Assembly: GCA_016650445.1 (NCBI GenBank)
Contig: JAENVS010000001.1
Span: forward strand, 56,678-120,677
From: Frankiaceae bacterium
GTDB taxonomy: Bacteria > Actinomycetota > Actinomycetes > Mycobacteriales > SCTD01
Length of the DNA: 64,000 bases
Reading direction: 5' to 3'
Shown here: piece after piece, positions 36,459 through 45,985 of the stretch
Layout: the number at the start of each line of letters is the position of its first letter
Position numbering within the stretch: the first letter of the stretch is position 1
Notes under the pieces: model-generated
Databases searched by the model: none
What the model was told of the DNA's origin: nothing
Seen by the model: only the letters and a program-made list of their open reading frames with translations
Program-made: the position numbers and the translations under genes

Positions 36459-39400
36459 TTACTCCGACGAACGCCGGCGGTAGACGGCGACGGCACCGGC
36501 CAGGCCCAGCAGGACGATCGCACCGAGCCCGAGCGCGGTGCTGCCACCGGTGGCGGCGAGGGGGCCGGCGACCGGCGGCGTGACCGGCGGTGCGGCGACG
36601 GGAGCGAGCGCAGCACCCGCGGTGCCCTTGAACAGCTGCAGCTCCGTGACCGTGACCTGCGTCGAGTAGCCGGCGAGGGAGGTGCACGCGGACGGCTGAA
36701 CCGGGTCGGCCTCCTCCTCGGTGTTGTACTCCGGGTTGCCCGTGCACTGGCTGGTCCGGATCACGAGCTTGACAGCGTCGGCCGTGATGGCCTTCGGCAA
36801 CGCGACCTCACGGGCGATGAGGTCTGGTGCGACCGGTCGCGGCCGCTGGGCGGGGAAGAAGTTCGACGGGCTGCTGTAGACGGTCTTGAAGGTCGCCCCG
36901 CCGTCGGTGCTCGCCTGCAGGTCGAAGGCCCGCAGGCCGAGGAAGCGGCCCTCGATCTCGGTGCCGCCCTCCGGGAGCGTCTTCGCGGGGTGGTGCAGCG
37001 CGCTGACGCTGATGCGGTTGAAGGTCTGCTTCGGCTTGAGGAACTTCACCGTGATCTCGCGACCCGCGACTGGCTGACCGTCGAACGCGCCGTTGGTCTC
37101 CTCGCTGTCGTCGAGCACGTTGCCGAGTCGAAGGCCGCCGGCGTTGCTCGTGACCGACGGACCGTAGATCTTCGACGCGAGGTTCTGCGCAACGCGGAAC
37201 ACCTGCGTCTTCGCGCCCGGCGTGAGGGTCGCCGTGAAGCGCTGGATGCCGTAACCCGACGCCTGCACCGTGAAGGTGTAGGTGCCCTTCGTCATCGCTG
37301 CCTTCGCGTCGGGCTCGTCGCCCCCCAGCGTTGTCGCGATCGGGACGCAGCGCGCGTGGTACATGCCCACGAAGATCGAGCCCTTGACGGGCTTGCCGCT
37401 CGTCGCGTCGACGAGCCCGAAGGTCACGTTGGCGTTGTCGGCGGCGTTCGGTGCCTCGAAGCTGGGCTCCGGGTCGCCGTCTGCGCTGGTGGCCGATTCC
37501 GCGCCCTTGCCGAGACCACGACGGGCGAACGCCTCAGCGACGATGTCGTAGTCGGTCTTGTCGCGCAGCAGGACCGACGCGAGCTCGACGTTCTTCATGT
37601 CGACCATCGACGGGGAGCCGTTGGCCTGACCGATCATCGCGTCGAACATGTAGGTGATGTAGCGGCGGTTGCCAGGGCACTTGTTCCAGGCCGGGGCGAC
37701 GGCGCCGGCCGTCGTGCGGCCCACCGCGCACTCCTTCTGCAGCACCTTGTCGGCGTACGGGAACTGCGCGTCGTACTTGGTGATCAGCGCCTTCCTGATC
37801 TCCATCTGCACGGCGTTCCAGATCTCGCCGTCGGCGTGGACCTCCACACCGGTGCTGTCGAAGCCGAAGTCCGAGTAGTTCAGCGGGTTCTTGTCCGGGT
37901 TGGCGCTGTAGTCGCGGATTCCCTTGAAGACGTTGCCGGTGGCGTAGGCACCGAGGGCGAACTTGTCCTCGCCACCGGTGCCGGCCAAGCCGAAGGCGTT
38001 GAGGTACTCGACCGCGACGAGGTCGCTCCAGCTCTCGCCCATCGAGCCGCCCTGCTGACCCGACAGGCCGGTGTCAGGGCCGGCGATGAGCCGGTTGCTG
38101 ATCGCGTGGGTGTACTCGTGCAGGAAGATGCCGGAGTCCAGGTCGCCGTCGGCGCAGGGGCCGTGGAACGTCGGGATGGGCTGGAAGAGGTACTGGTTGG
38201 TGATGCCAGGTACGCCGTCCTGCAGGGTGATCTGGTTGGCGTTGTTGCGACCAGTCAGCGGGGAGGCCTCACCGGCGGGACCACCGGCGGTGTTCACGGC
38301 GGCGAACGCCTCCTGCGACAGCGCGGCGTTCTGCGCATTGCCCATCTCCGGGTCGAGCTCGGCGCCACCCTTGCCGAAGTTGTTCACCTGCAAGGCCCCG
38401 CGCACCTCGGTCAGGCCCAGGCGGTAGGCGAAGTCGTGTGCGCGGTTGTGGCCCGTGAACAGGTTGACCGTCGCAGTCTGGACGTCGGACTGGTTCGGGC
38501 CCGCGATGCTGGCCGGGTCGCAGTCCGCGAGGTGCCAGGAGTCGGTCCACGGCGGCTGGTAGTCACGAGTCGGCGACACCGGCGGGAGGAAGGGCGCCCC
38601 TGGTGTGAGCGAGGAGCTGGCCCGCGCGTCACTGGTGATCGCGTTGTTGCCGGCCGTCGTGAAGCTGGGCAGGCCGGCAATCGGGTCGGCGTCGTAGGGC
38701 AGCGGGCTGCCGTCGGTGTAGACGTAGTCGCAGCCCGTGACGTCCTTAGACAGCAGGTTCGGGTCACCCTTCTTGCCCGAGCACGCCTTGTAGCGGGTGT
38801 CGGCGGCGGGCGCCATGGTGAGCGGGACCTGCGGGTTGGAGCCGAAGACGTGGAAGATCGACGGGCCGGACTGGGTGCCGTCTGTCAGCGGTGCCGGGAG
38901 GCCACCGGGCTGCGGGAGCGCCGTGGCCTGCGAGTTGTAGGAGCCGGCGAAGTTGAACGGTGCCTCGCCCGCGCCGACCGTGAAGGGGCAGACCGTCGCG
39001 GTGACCTTGTCGGTGGGCAGGATCGGCGGCGTGAAGGTGACCGTGCCGGCTTCGGGGCTCTCGACGGTGTCGATCGAGCCGATCTCGGTGCCGTTGCGCT
39101 GCACCTTCAGGACGATGTCGTTGGGCTGGAACGCCATCACGACCATGATCGCCATCGTGACGTCGCCGGGCGCGACGCCGGTCAGGTCGATGGGCGCGGT
39201 GCACTTGGCCGGGTTGTAGTCACCGGTGAAGAAGCCCGGGGTGCCGACGAGGTACGCGGCGGCGCGGGGGGCTGCTGCCTTGGGAGCAGCGGCCTTGGGT
39301 GCCGCAGCGTTCACGGCGCCGGCCTCGGCGAACGTGTCGACGGCGTCGCGGCGCAGGAGCACGTCGCCGGTCACGGCGTCAACGAAGCCGATGACGGCGA

Positions 39401-40232
39401 GCGCGCGACCGTTGGCGACGTCGGTGATGTTGGTCTCGTAGACCAGCCGGGCACCCCGGTCGGTCGTCGGGAGAACGCGGAGGCGGGTGCGCTGCAGCTG
39501 GTGCAGACCCTTCGCACGCAGCGTCTGGAAGCCGTTGCCGTCGACCCTGCCGAGCGTCACGCCGGACAGGCCCAGTCCGGTGATCCCGGCGTCCTTCGCG
39601 GCGGCGAGGACGGCCGCGTTGGGCGACAGCTTCGGCGTCGTGCTGGCCAGCGTGCCGAGCACCGCCGTCGGGACGAGCGAGCTGGTGACGTAGGCGACCT
39701 TGCCACCGGCTCCGACGCCGACGGTGACGAGACCGTCCTCGGCGAGGCGGATGCCGTCGAGCTTCTGCCGCATGATCACGGCCCACGCCGTCGTGGAGTC
39801 GGGGAGGTGCTGCGCCGAGACCAGCTCGAGCCGGGCGATCGCCGCAGGCGACAAGCCGTAGGCCGCGGCGTTGCGCACGAGGAAGGTGCGGGCGACCTGC
39901 TCCGGCGAACCGGCCAGGCCGGTCGCGAGGAAGTCGGCCTCGCGGGTGAGCGTGAGCGGCGTACCGAACTGCGTCCACGTGGCGCTGACGCCCTTGCCCA
40001 GCCGCGTGACGGCTGCCTTGGCGCTCGCGGGCACGGCGAGGTGCGGCCCACGGCGATCAGCGTCGCCGACCGGGACCTCAGCACCGGGGAAGTCTCCGGA
40101 GTCCCCGCCCTGGAGCGTGCGGGAGAGGTGGTCCGACGGCTTGACGCCGGCCTGCGAGGCGGGCAGCGCCGCCAGCAGCCCGGCGAGAGCCAGACCGGCG
40201 GTGGCGACGAGGGTGGGGCGGCGACGCAGCAT
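36459..40232 (-). CDS. Cell-wall-anchored M36 (fungalysin) metallopeptidase
   Basis: A 1257-residue secreted zinc peptidase precursor. A signal peptide (1-28) is followed by a fungalysin propeptide (FTP-like, ~70-290), then an Ala/Pro/Lys spacer made of AAAPK-type repeats near residue 305-320. The catalytic domain has HEYTH at residues 705-709, with the third ligand in GESWSDLVAVEY. After it come a PEPSIN-like/carboxypeptidase-regulatory-type beta domain and a discoidin-like module. The C-terminus is LAATG, a hydrophobic helix and YRRRSSE, nearly the same sorting signal as on the M6 peptidase. Start ATG 40232 with GGAG seven bases upstream. Confidence 0.9.
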   Translation of the reverse strand: MLRRRPTLVATAGLALAGLLAALPASQAGVKPSDHLSRTLQGGDSGDFPGAEVPVGDADRRGPHLAVPASAKAAVTRLGKGVSATWTQFGTPLTLTREADFLATGLAGSPEQVARTFLVRNAAAYGLSPAAIARLELVSAQHLPDSTTAWAVIMRQKLDGIRLAEDGLVTVGVGAGGKVAYVTSSLVPTAVLGTLASTTPKLSPNAAVLAAAKDAGITGLGLSGVTLGRVDGNGFQTLRAKGLHQLQRTRLRVLPTTDRGARLVYETNITDVANGRALAVIGFVDAVTGDVLLRRDAVDTFAEAGAVNAAAPKAAAPKAAAPRAAAYLVGTPGFFTGDYNPAKCTAPIDLTGVAPGDVTMAIMVVMAFQPNDIVLKVQRNGTEIGSIDTVESPEAGTVTFTPPILPTDKVTATVCPFTVGAGEAPFNFAGSYNSQATALPQPGGLPAPLTDGTQSGPSIFHVFGSNPQVPLTMAPAADTRYKACSGKKGDPNLLSKDVTGCDYVYTDGSPLPYDADPIAGLPSFTTAGNNAITSDARASSSLTPGAPFLPPVSPTRDYQPPWTDSWHLADCDPASIAGPNQSDVQTATVNLFTGHNRAHDFAYRLGLTEVRGALQVNNFGKGGAELDPEMGNAQNAALSQEAFAAVNTAGGPAGEASPLTGRNNANQITLQDGVPGITNQYLFQPIPTFHGPCADGDLDSGIFLHEYTHAISNRLIAGPDTGLSGQQGGSMGESWSDLVAVEYLNAFGLAGTGGEDKFALGAYATGNVFKGIRDYSANPDKNPLNYSDFGFDSTGVEVHADGEIWNAVQMEIRKALITKYDAQFPYADKVLQKECAVGRTTAGAVAPAWNKCPGNRRYITYMFDAMIGQANGSPSMVDMKNVELASVLLRDKTDYDIVAEAFARRGLGKGAESATSADGDPEPSFEAPNAADNANVTFGLVDATSGKPVKGSIFVGMYHARCVPIATTLGGDEPDAKAAMTKGTYTFTVQASGYGIQRFTATLTPGAKTQVFRVAQNLASKIYGPSVTSNAGGLRLGNVLDDSEETNGAFDGQPVAGREITVKFLKPKQTFNRISVSALHHPAKTLPEGGTEIEGRFLGLRAFDLQASTDGGATFKTVYSSPSNFFPAQRPRPVAPDLIAREVALPKAITADAVKLVIRTSQCTGNPEYNTEEEADPVQPSACTSLAGYSTQVTVTELQLFKGTAGAALAPVAAPPVTPPVAGPLAATGGSTALGLGAIVLLGLAGAVAVYRRRSSE

Positions 40233-40397
40233 CAAAGATCTCCAGGTCAGGGTGGTACGTACAGATTCCACCTTCGACAGCGCAGCAGCACCTCCTGCGC
40301 GACGCGCACCCCGGGTTGCGTGGGACAGGACACTGTCGCGGCGCTGGACAGCCCTGCGATGTCGGCGTACGACGGCGCAAGCAGGCACGATGGAGCC

Positions 40398-41192
40398 GTG
40401 CCCGAAGGTGACACCGTCTGGCTGGCCGGGCAGCGGATGAACGACGCGCTCGGTGGTCGGGTGCTGACGACGAGCGACGTGCGCGTCCCGCAGCTCGCGA
40501 CCACCGACCTGACCGGCCGGGAGGTCCTCGCCGTCGTCCCACGCGGTAAGCACCTGCTTACCCGGATGGAGGGCGGCCTGACCCTGCACACGCACTTCCG
40601 GATGGACGGCACCTGGCACCTGTACCGGCCCGCTGACCGCTGGCGTGGCGGCCCCGACTGGCAGGTGCGTGTGGTCCTCGCAAACGCCGACCGGGTCGCG
40701 GTGGGCTACCGGCTGCCGGTCGTCGATCTGCTCGACACTGCGGACGAGGAGCGCGTCGTCGGCCACCTCGGCCCGGACGTCCTCGGGCCCGACTGGAGCA
40801 CCGACGAAGCAGTACGCCGGCTGCTCGCCGACCCGGGCCGCGAGATCGGGATGGCGCTGCTCGACCAGCGCAACCTCGCCGGCATCGGCAACCTGTACCG
40901 GTCCGAGATGCTGTTCCTGCGCGGGCTGACGCCGTGGGTCGTCGTCGGCGAGGTCCCCGACCTTCCGAGCCTGGTCGAGCTCGGCCGCCGGCTGATGCTC
41001 GCCAACCGCGGACACGTCGAGCAGATCACCACCGGGTCGAAGAAGCGCGGCGAAACGCACTGGGTCTTCGAGCGGCAGGGCCGGCCATGCCGCCGCTGCG
41101 GCACGACCGTCGCGTCGGGCGAGCAGGGTGATCCGCCGTACCAGCGCCTGACCTACTGGTGCCCGCGCTGCCAGCAGGGGCCCACACCGTGA
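40398..41192 (+). CDS. nei2: Endonuclease VIII-type DNA glycosylase (Nei2)
   Basis: A 264-residue Fpg/Nei-family glycosylase/AP lyase that removes oxidised pyrimidines. After GTG start processing the N-terminus is PEGDTVW: Pro as nucleophile and Glu as the catalytic acid; the MPEGDT start marks Nei rather than Fpg (MPELPE). The helix-two-turn-helix region includes LLDQRNLAGIGNLYRSEMLF, and a C-terminal zinc finger has CRRCG and CPRC pairs. This corresponds to actinobacterial Nei2. Its stop overlaps trmB (GTGA 41189-41192). Start GTG 40398. Confidence 0.93.
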   Translation: MPEGDTVWLAGQRMNDALGGRVLTTSDVRVPQLATTDLTGREVLAVVPRGKHLLTRMEGGLTLHTHFRMDGTWHLYRPADRWRGGPDWQVRVVLANADRVAVGYRLPVVDLLDTADEERVVGHLGPDVLGPDWSTDEAVRRLLADPGREIGMALLDQRNLAGIGNLYRSEMLFLRGLTPWVVVGEVPDLPSLVELGRRLMLANRGHVEQITTGSKKRGETHWVFERQGRPCRRCGTTVASGEQGDPPYQRLTYWCPRCQQGPTP

Positions 41193-41848
41193 CCGTCCGC
41201 AGCTACCGGCATCGGCGGGGGCGGATGGGCGCAACCACGTCAGAGGCGCTGCTGCGGCTCGGCGACCGGATCGTCGCCGTCGACGGCTCGCGGCTCGATG
41301 TCGCCGCTCTCTTCGGCCGGACCGCTCCGCTCGTCGTGGAAGTCGGCAGCGGGATGGGCGAGGCGACGGCGCTGATGGCGGCCGCCGATCCGACCCGCGA
41401 CGTGCTCGCCGTCGACGTGCACCTGCAGGGGCTCGGCCGGCTGCTGCGACGCGTCGAGGAGCAGGGCCTGACGAACGTCCGCGTGGCGGAGGGCGACGCC
41501 GTCGTCCTGCTCGCGCAGATGCTCGCACCAGGTGAGGTCGACGAGGTGCGCGTCTTCTTCCCGGACCCGTGGCCGAAGGCGCGGCACGCCAAGCGCCGGC
41601 TCGTGCAGCAGCCGTTCCTCGACCTGGTCGCCAGCCGGCTACACGTCGGCGGGACGCTGCACGTCGCCACCGACTGGGCGCCGTACGCCGATCAGGTCCG
41701 AGATCTCGTACGCCGGCATCCGGCGTACGACGTCGTGCACGAGGGCCCGCGCCCACCGCACCGGCCGATCACCCGCTTCGAGCAGCAGGGCATCGATGCC
41801 GGCCGCGCGTCCTGGGACGTCGTCAGCCGCCGGGTGGGAACAGCGTGA
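41189..41848 (+). CDS. trmB: tRNA (guanine-N7-)-methyltransferase TrmB
   Basis: A 219-residue methyltransferase making m7G46 in the tRNA variable loop. Family landmarks: VVEVGSGMGEATALMAAADP (SAM motif), AVDVHLQGLGRLLRR, VRVFFPDPWPKARHAKRRLV, and the C-terminal TRFEQQGIDAGR that recognises tRNA. GTG 41189 overlaps the nei2 stop, implying coupled translation. Its last 26 bases overlap the 3' end of the convergent mycothiol-enzyme-fold gene. Confidence 0.95.
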   Translation: MTVRSYRHRRGRMGATTSEALLRLGDRIVAVDGSRLDVAALFGRTAPLVVEVGSGMGEATALMAAADPTRDVLAVDVHLQGLGRLLRRVEEQGLTNVRVAEGDAVVLLAQMLAPGEVDEVRVFFPDPWPKARHAKRRLVQQPFLDLVASRLHVGGTLHVATDWAPYADQVRDLVRRHPAYDVVHEGPRPPHRPITRFEQQGIDAGRASWDVVSRRVGTA

Positions 41849-42479
41849 GGTGCGGCAGGTAGGGCTCGGGATCGCCGGTCCACGCCATCGCGCGCATCCG
41901 GTCGTGCGAGCGACGGCCGCCGAGCACCCGGGCGAGCTCGCCCTCGTCGGAGGCGGCCAGGCTCATGGCCGGCTCGCCCTCACCGGCGGTCCAGCTGCGC
42001 TCGCCCGCCGTGATCGCGAGAGCGGGCAGCCCGGCCTCGGTGAGCGTCTTGCCCGCGCGCGCGACGAGCCCGTCGAGGACGGCGGTGTGGGTGGGGCTGG
42101 CGCCGAAGGGCAGCCCGGCGGACTCGCGGATGTCGTCGTCGTGCATGGTGACGTCCCAGACCAGGATCCAGCCGAACTGGCCCCAGTCGTCGAGCTGCGA
42201 CTCCACTGCCGGGGCGTGCTGCTCCCACTCCGCGACCAGCTCGTCGACGCCCTTGTCCTGACGGGCGGCGACCTGGGCCGCGCTCCAGGACGGCTGCCCA
42301 GCGCCCTCGAGCCGGTGTGCGGCGACGTCAGCGGTCACCCCGGTCAGGTGTGAGAGCACCTCACGGACGGTCCAGTCGGGGCACGCCGGCGTCCGCGCCT
42401 GCAGCTGCTCCGGGGTGAGGCCGCGGACCAGCTCGGTCACCCGAGCGCGCTGCTGTCCGTAGTGCTCCGACGGATCCAT
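41823..42479 (-). CDS. Maleylpyruvate isomerase-fold, mycothiol-dependent-enzyme family protein
   Basis: A 218-residue protein with an N-terminal DinB/MDMPI four-helix domain. The signature ACPDWTVREVLSHLTGVTAD supplies the first metal-binding His (HLTG), with a second His in the WDVTMHDDDIRE motif. Such proteins in actinobacteria use or resemble mycothiol transferases. The actual reaction is unknown. It shares its 3' end with trmB (26-base overlap) and starts at ATG 42479, three bases after pspA ends on the same strand. Confidence 0.82.
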   Translation of the reverse strand: MDPSEHYGQQRARVTELVRGLTPEQLQARTPACPDWTVREVLSHLTGVTADVAAHRLEGAGQPSWSAAQVAARQDKGVDELVAEWEQHAPAVESQLDDWGQFGWILVWDVTMHDDDIRESAGLPFGASPTHTAVLDGLVARAGKTLTEAGLPALAITAGERSWTAGEGEPAMSLAASDEGELARVLGGRRSHDRMRAMAWTGDPEPYLPHLTLFPPGG

Positions 42480-42482
42480 CGG

Positions 42483-43298
42483 TCAGGAGGACTTCTCAGC
42501 AGCAGCCGCGTCGTCGTCGGCGTCCTTGCTGCTGGCCAGCGGCTTCGCGGGCTCGGCGGGCGGCGCCGCGAGCTGGTTGCCGGCGATGGAGGCGCGAATC
42601 TGGTCGAGGCGGGCCGAGCCGGCCATGTCGAGCGTCGACTTCTGCACCTCGAGCATCCGCCCCTCGACGCTGCTGGTGGCGAGCTCGGCCTGACCGAGGG
42701 CGTTGGCGTAGCGCTTCTCGATCTTGTCGCGGACCTCGGCAAGCGACGGCGTGTTGCCGGGCGCGGCGAGCTCGGACATGGACGTCAGGCTCTTCGAGAC
42801 CTGCTCCTGCATCTTGGCCTGCTCGAGCTGGCTGAGCAGCTTGGTGCGCTCGGCCAGCTTGGTCTGCACCTGCATGGCGTTGGTCTCGACCGCCTTCTTG
42901 GCCTGCTCGGCCGCGGTCAGCGCCTGGTCGTGCAGCGACTTGAGGTCTTCCATCGACTGCTCGGCCGCGACGAGCTGCGTCGCGAACGCCTGCGCCGTCT
43001 GCTCGTAGTCCACGGCCTTCGCCTCGTCGCCCTTGGTCCGAGCCTGGTCTGCGAGCACGAGCGCCTGGCGGGCCGAACCCTGCAGCTTCTCGACCTCGGT
43101 CATCTGGCGGGCCAGCTTCATCTCGAGCTGGCGCTGGTTGCCGATGACCGACGCGGCCTGCTGCGTCAGCGCCTGGTGCTGGTGCTGCGCCTCCTCGATG
43201 GCCTGCTGGATCTGGATCTTCGGGTCGGCGTGCTCGTCGAGCTTCCCGGACAGCAGCGCGAGGAAGTACTTCCACCCTCGGATGAAGGGGTTGGCCAT
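42483..43298 (-). CDS. pspA: Phage-shock protein A (PspA/IM30 family)
   Basis: A 271-residue, almost entirely alpha-helical coiled-coil protein. The N-terminal amphipathic helix ([20 protein letters not shown]) binds stressed membrane, followed by the family sequence [20 protein letters not shown] and long heptad segments to residue ~225. PspA oligomers support a leaking cytoplasmic membrane. The last ~45 residues are Ala/Pro/Asp-rich and disordered. It is the last psp-type gene of a run with a PspM-like membrane protein and an SBP-vWA protein upstream. Confidence 0.92.
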   Translation of the reverse strand: MANPFIRGWKYFLALLSGKLDEHADPKIQIQQAIEEAQHQHQALTQQAASVIGNQRQLEMKLARQMTEVEKLQGSARQALVLADQARTKGDEAKAVDYEQTAQAFATQLVAAEQSMEDLKSLHDQALTAAEQAKKAVETNAMQVQTKLAERTKLLSQLEQAKMQEQVSKSLTSMSELAAPGNTPSLAEVRDKIEKRYANALGQAELATSSVEGRMLEVQKSTLDMAGSARLDQIRASIAGNQLAAPPAEPAKPLASSKDADDDAAAAEKSS

Positions 43299-43342
43299 CG
43301 GTGGTGCTCCTCGGGGTCGGCGTCGTCCGGGTCAGGCTATGC

Positions 43343-44155
43343 CTATCGCTCGATCTGCTCGGACGGCAACGGCAGGGGCGCGGCGGCCAGGGCTCTGCGC
43401 GAGATCGCCTCGGTCTCGGCCAGCCCGGCGCGCAGCCCGTCGAGCTCGGTGGCCAGCTCCGCGATCTCCTGGGCCGTCGTGTCCACGTCGCCGGTCGTCG
43501 CCGTCAGGGCGAGGACCTCGGCGAGTCGCGCTTCGAGCCCCTCCAGGCCGAGCGCGACGGCCTGCATCCGCGCCAGCAGCGTCTGCCGCGCGCCGAGCAA
43601 CCTGTCCCGCACCGCCTGCCGGTCGCGAACGGCGGCGGCGGAGCGGGCCATCTCCGCCCGCATCTCCTCGCTGTGCGCGTGCCTGGCCGCCTCGTCGAGG
43701 CGCTGGGCTTCGGTGTCGAGCCCAGTCGCATCGACGCGCTGCAGCGCACGCTCGACCGCGGTGACCTGGCCGGCCAGCTCCGCGAGGTCCCGAAGGGTGT
43801 CCGACGCCTCCTGCGCGGCCGACCGGACGGCGTCACCCGTCGGCCCGGGGTGCGTCGTGCGGGCCATCTCGGTCAGGCCGCGCACCGCGCCCTCGGCCCG
43901 CTCCAGCCACTGCGCCGCAGCGCTCCCCCGCGGCGGGCGGAGCAGCTCGGGGACGCGGGTTCGCGTCGGCTCGTCCCTGCCGACCATCAGGCCGGTGACC
44001 GCCTTCGTGCCGATCACGACTGCGCCGACGGCGACGCCCAGCGCCACTGCTGCCGGCCCGGCGAGGGCCGTCCCCGCGATCGCCCAGGCCATGCCACCGG
44101 AGATCCCGCCCGCGACGAGACCCCAGGGGTCGCGCAGCTCGTCCGACAGGCCCAC
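43343..44155 (-). CDS. PspM-like membrane protein with coiled coil
   Basis: A 270-residue protein. Two closely spaced hydrophobic segments (residues ~14-30 and ~32-52, Ala/Gly-rich) make a membrane hairpin. The remaining ~200 residues are Ala/Glu/Arg-rich helix with coiled-coil heptads. Its length, alanine-rich membrane hairpin and position next to pspA fit PspM (Rv2743c) of the mycobacterial clgR-pspA-pspM-pspN system, which tethers PspA to the membrane. Here it precedes pspA instead of following it. Homology was judged by architecture, not by alignment. Confidence 0.65.
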   Translation of the reverse strand: MGLSDELRDPWGLVAGGISGGMAWAIAGTALAGPAAVALGVAVGAVVIGTKAVTGLMVGRDEPTRTRVPELLRPPRGSAAAQWLERAEGAVRGLTEMARTTHPGPTGDAVRSAAQEASDTLRDLAELAGQVTAVERALQRVDATGLDTEAQRLDEAARHAHSEEMRAEMARSAAAVRDRQAVRDRLLGARQTLLARMQAVALGLEGLEARLAEVLALTATTGDVDTTAQEIAELATELDGLRAGLAETEAISRRALAAAPLPLPSEQIER

Positions 44156-44178
44156 GGGAACAGTCTCCCCCGTCGGCC

Positions 44179-45984
44179 CTAGAAGTTGCTGAGGACCGCC
44201 GTCAGCACGTTGTCGATGGATGCCGGGTCGGAGGCGTCGTACGCCGCAGCGCGTGACGCGTCGGCGATCTTCGTGAGCTCACCGAGGTCGGCGTCCTCGC
44301 CGTACGCGATCGGGAACACCCGGACCGCCGTGTCGGGATCCTCCGGGTCGAGCTCGGCGACGAGGGACGCGATGTTGTTGTCCGCCGGGAACTCGTTGCG
44401 CCCGTCGGTGAGCACGACGACCGCGTTGATGCGCTGCTGGTCGAACGAGGCCGTGAGTGACTTCGTCGCGGCGCGCACGGTCGCGTAGAGGCCGGTGCCC
44501 CCGTCGGGCTGCAGGTCGGCGATCTTCGCCTTCACCGCGGCGAGGTTCTGCCGAGCCGGCGCGAAGGGCACCAGCTGGCGGTAGGGCTTCTGCCCGTCCT
44601 GCTGCGTCGAGAAGATCCACAGCGACAGCTCGTCATCGGGCGCAAGCTGCCCGACGGCCTTGGCAGCGGCGGTCTTGGCGAGCTCGAGCTTCGTCGCGCC
44701 CTGCGAGCCGACGGGGTCGCCCATCGAGCCGGAGACGTCGAGCACGAGCAGCACCCGCGCCCGCTTGCGCAACCGCTCCCACGAGTCACGCACCCCGGCG
44801 AGCACCGACGGCGACGGCGGGCCGATGACCGCCTTCGGCTCCGACGGCAGCAGGCCCTCGGAGGGGTTGACGAGCGATCCTGCCTTGCCCTCGAAGTCGC
44901 GGAAGGCCGCGTCAGTGAAGCGCTTCTGCGCCTTCTCCGACTGCACGTACGTGAGGAAGTCGGCGGCCGCGGCGCGCTTGTCGTCAGTGACCCAGTCGGC
45001 CTTGAGCGTCACGAAGGGGTTGTCGCTGTAGAGCGTCCCCTCCTTCGGGTAGATCGCGACGAGCGGCGTGCGCGGCTTCCTGTGCTTGCCCAGCGTCTTG
45101 GGATCCCCGGTCGGGTTGCCCTGGTTGTAGTCCCAGACCGACTTCTCCTCGACAGTGACCGCGCTGACGTACGACAGGCCCTGCCCGCGGTCGTCGGCCT
45201 TCTGCAGGTTGGACAGGAACGTCAGGGTCGTGTCGCCGTAGTGCACGACCGATCCCTCGACCGCTTTGACGTAGTCGAGCACCTTCGGGTCGGCGAGGTC
45301 CTTCGCGCTCAGGTCGGTCGAGCGCTGCGTCGCGGCGAAGTAGGCACCGATCGTCGCGTGCAGCCCGGAGGTCGAGAAGTTCGGGTTGGTCTTGCCCAGC
45401 TTGAAGGCGCCGTACGGCTTGTTGTACCGACCCCAGCCGTTCGGGTCCTTCGCCAGCGCAAGGACGTCGCCCCAGCCGATCGCCTTGCTGGGCCAGCCGA
45501 GTGTCTCTGCCATCGGCTTGGGCATCGCGATGACCAGCGGCGTACGCGCGATGCTCGGTGGCTTCTCGTCGCCGACGAGGTCGGGCAGGTCGCGCGATGT
45601 CGTCTGGAAGCGCAGCAGTGCTGTCCAGCTCGTCGCCGCCGGCGTCCACACGTCGGGCCGCGGGCCGTCGACGGCGTCGTCCCAGCCCCGCGCCAACGCC
45701 GTCGCCGCGCCACCGCTGGACTTGGTCTTGACGGTGACGCGCGCGCACTTCCCGTCGGCCTCGCCGTCGTCCTTGGCGTAGTCGTCGGCGATCGCCTGCA
45801 GCAGCGCGGCCTTCTCCGACGAGGCCGCGACCATCAGGCTGGTGCAGCCGGCGGGGACGTTGGCGGAGCCATTGCCGTCGGAGTCCTTCTTGGAGTCCGG
45901 CGACGTCGCGGCCCGGACGGCGAGCACGGCGATGACGCCGACGATCACGGCGACGACCAGGGGAACGCGGTTTCGGGCGGCCAT
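44179..45984 (-). CDS. Membrane-anchored protein fusing a solute-binding-like region to a von Willebrand A domain
   Basis: A 601-residue protein. A single N-terminal helix (residues ~7-27) anchors it outside the membrane. Residues ~45-370 resemble an extracellular ABC-type binding protein (TSLMVAASSEKAALLQAIAD, RPDVWTPAATSW, TPLVAIYPKEGTLYSDNP). Residues ~405-600 form a vWA domain with an intact MIDAS, DVSGSMGD, and downstream DGGTGLYATV and VVLTDGRNE. vWA domains grip protein partners through a metal ion. No transporter gene is adjacent, so the binding part may sense or scaffold. ATG 45984 follows the TetR stop by one base. Confidence 0.82.
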   Translation of the reverse strand: MAARNRVPLVVAVIVGVIAVLAVRAATSPDSKKDSDGNGSANVPAGCTSLMVAASSEKAALLQAIADDYAKDDGEADGKCARVTVKTKSSGGAATALARGWDDAVDGPRPDVWTPAATSWTALLRFQTTSRDLPDLVGDEKPPSIARTPLVIAMPKPMAETLGWPSKAIGWGDVLALAKDPNGWGRYNKPYGAFKLGKTNPNFSTSGLHATIGAYFAATQRSTDLSAKDLADPKVLDYVKAVEGSVVHYGDTTLTFLSNLQKADDRGQGLSYVSAVTVEEKSVWDYNQGNPTGDPKTLGKHRKPRTPLVAIYPKEGTLYSDNPFVTLKADWVTDDKRAAAADFLTYVQSEKAQKRFTDAAFRDFEGKAGSLVNPSEGLLPSEPKAVIGPPSPSVLAGVRDSWERLRKRARVLLVLDVSGSMGDPVGSQGATKLELAKTAAAKAVGQLAPDDELSLWIFSTQQDGQKPYRQLVPFAPARQNLAAVKAKIADLQPDGGTGLYATVRAATKSLTASFDQQRINAVVVLTDGRNEFPADNNIASLVAELDPEDPDTAVRVFPIAYGEDADLGELTKIADASRAAAYDASDPASIDNVLTAVLSNF

Positions 45985-45985
45985 G

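Noticed and set aside
39240..39330. GCTGCTGCCTTGG-type repeats in the M36 gene
   Set aside because: They encode an AAAPK spacer between propeptide and catalytic region; a few in-frame copies, no evidence of phase variation.
36990..40397. Long plus-strand open frame running into the nei2 gene
   Set aside because: Only the last 264 codons have glycosylase motifs; the upstream part is the antisense shadow of the M36 peptidase. The real start is GTG 40398.
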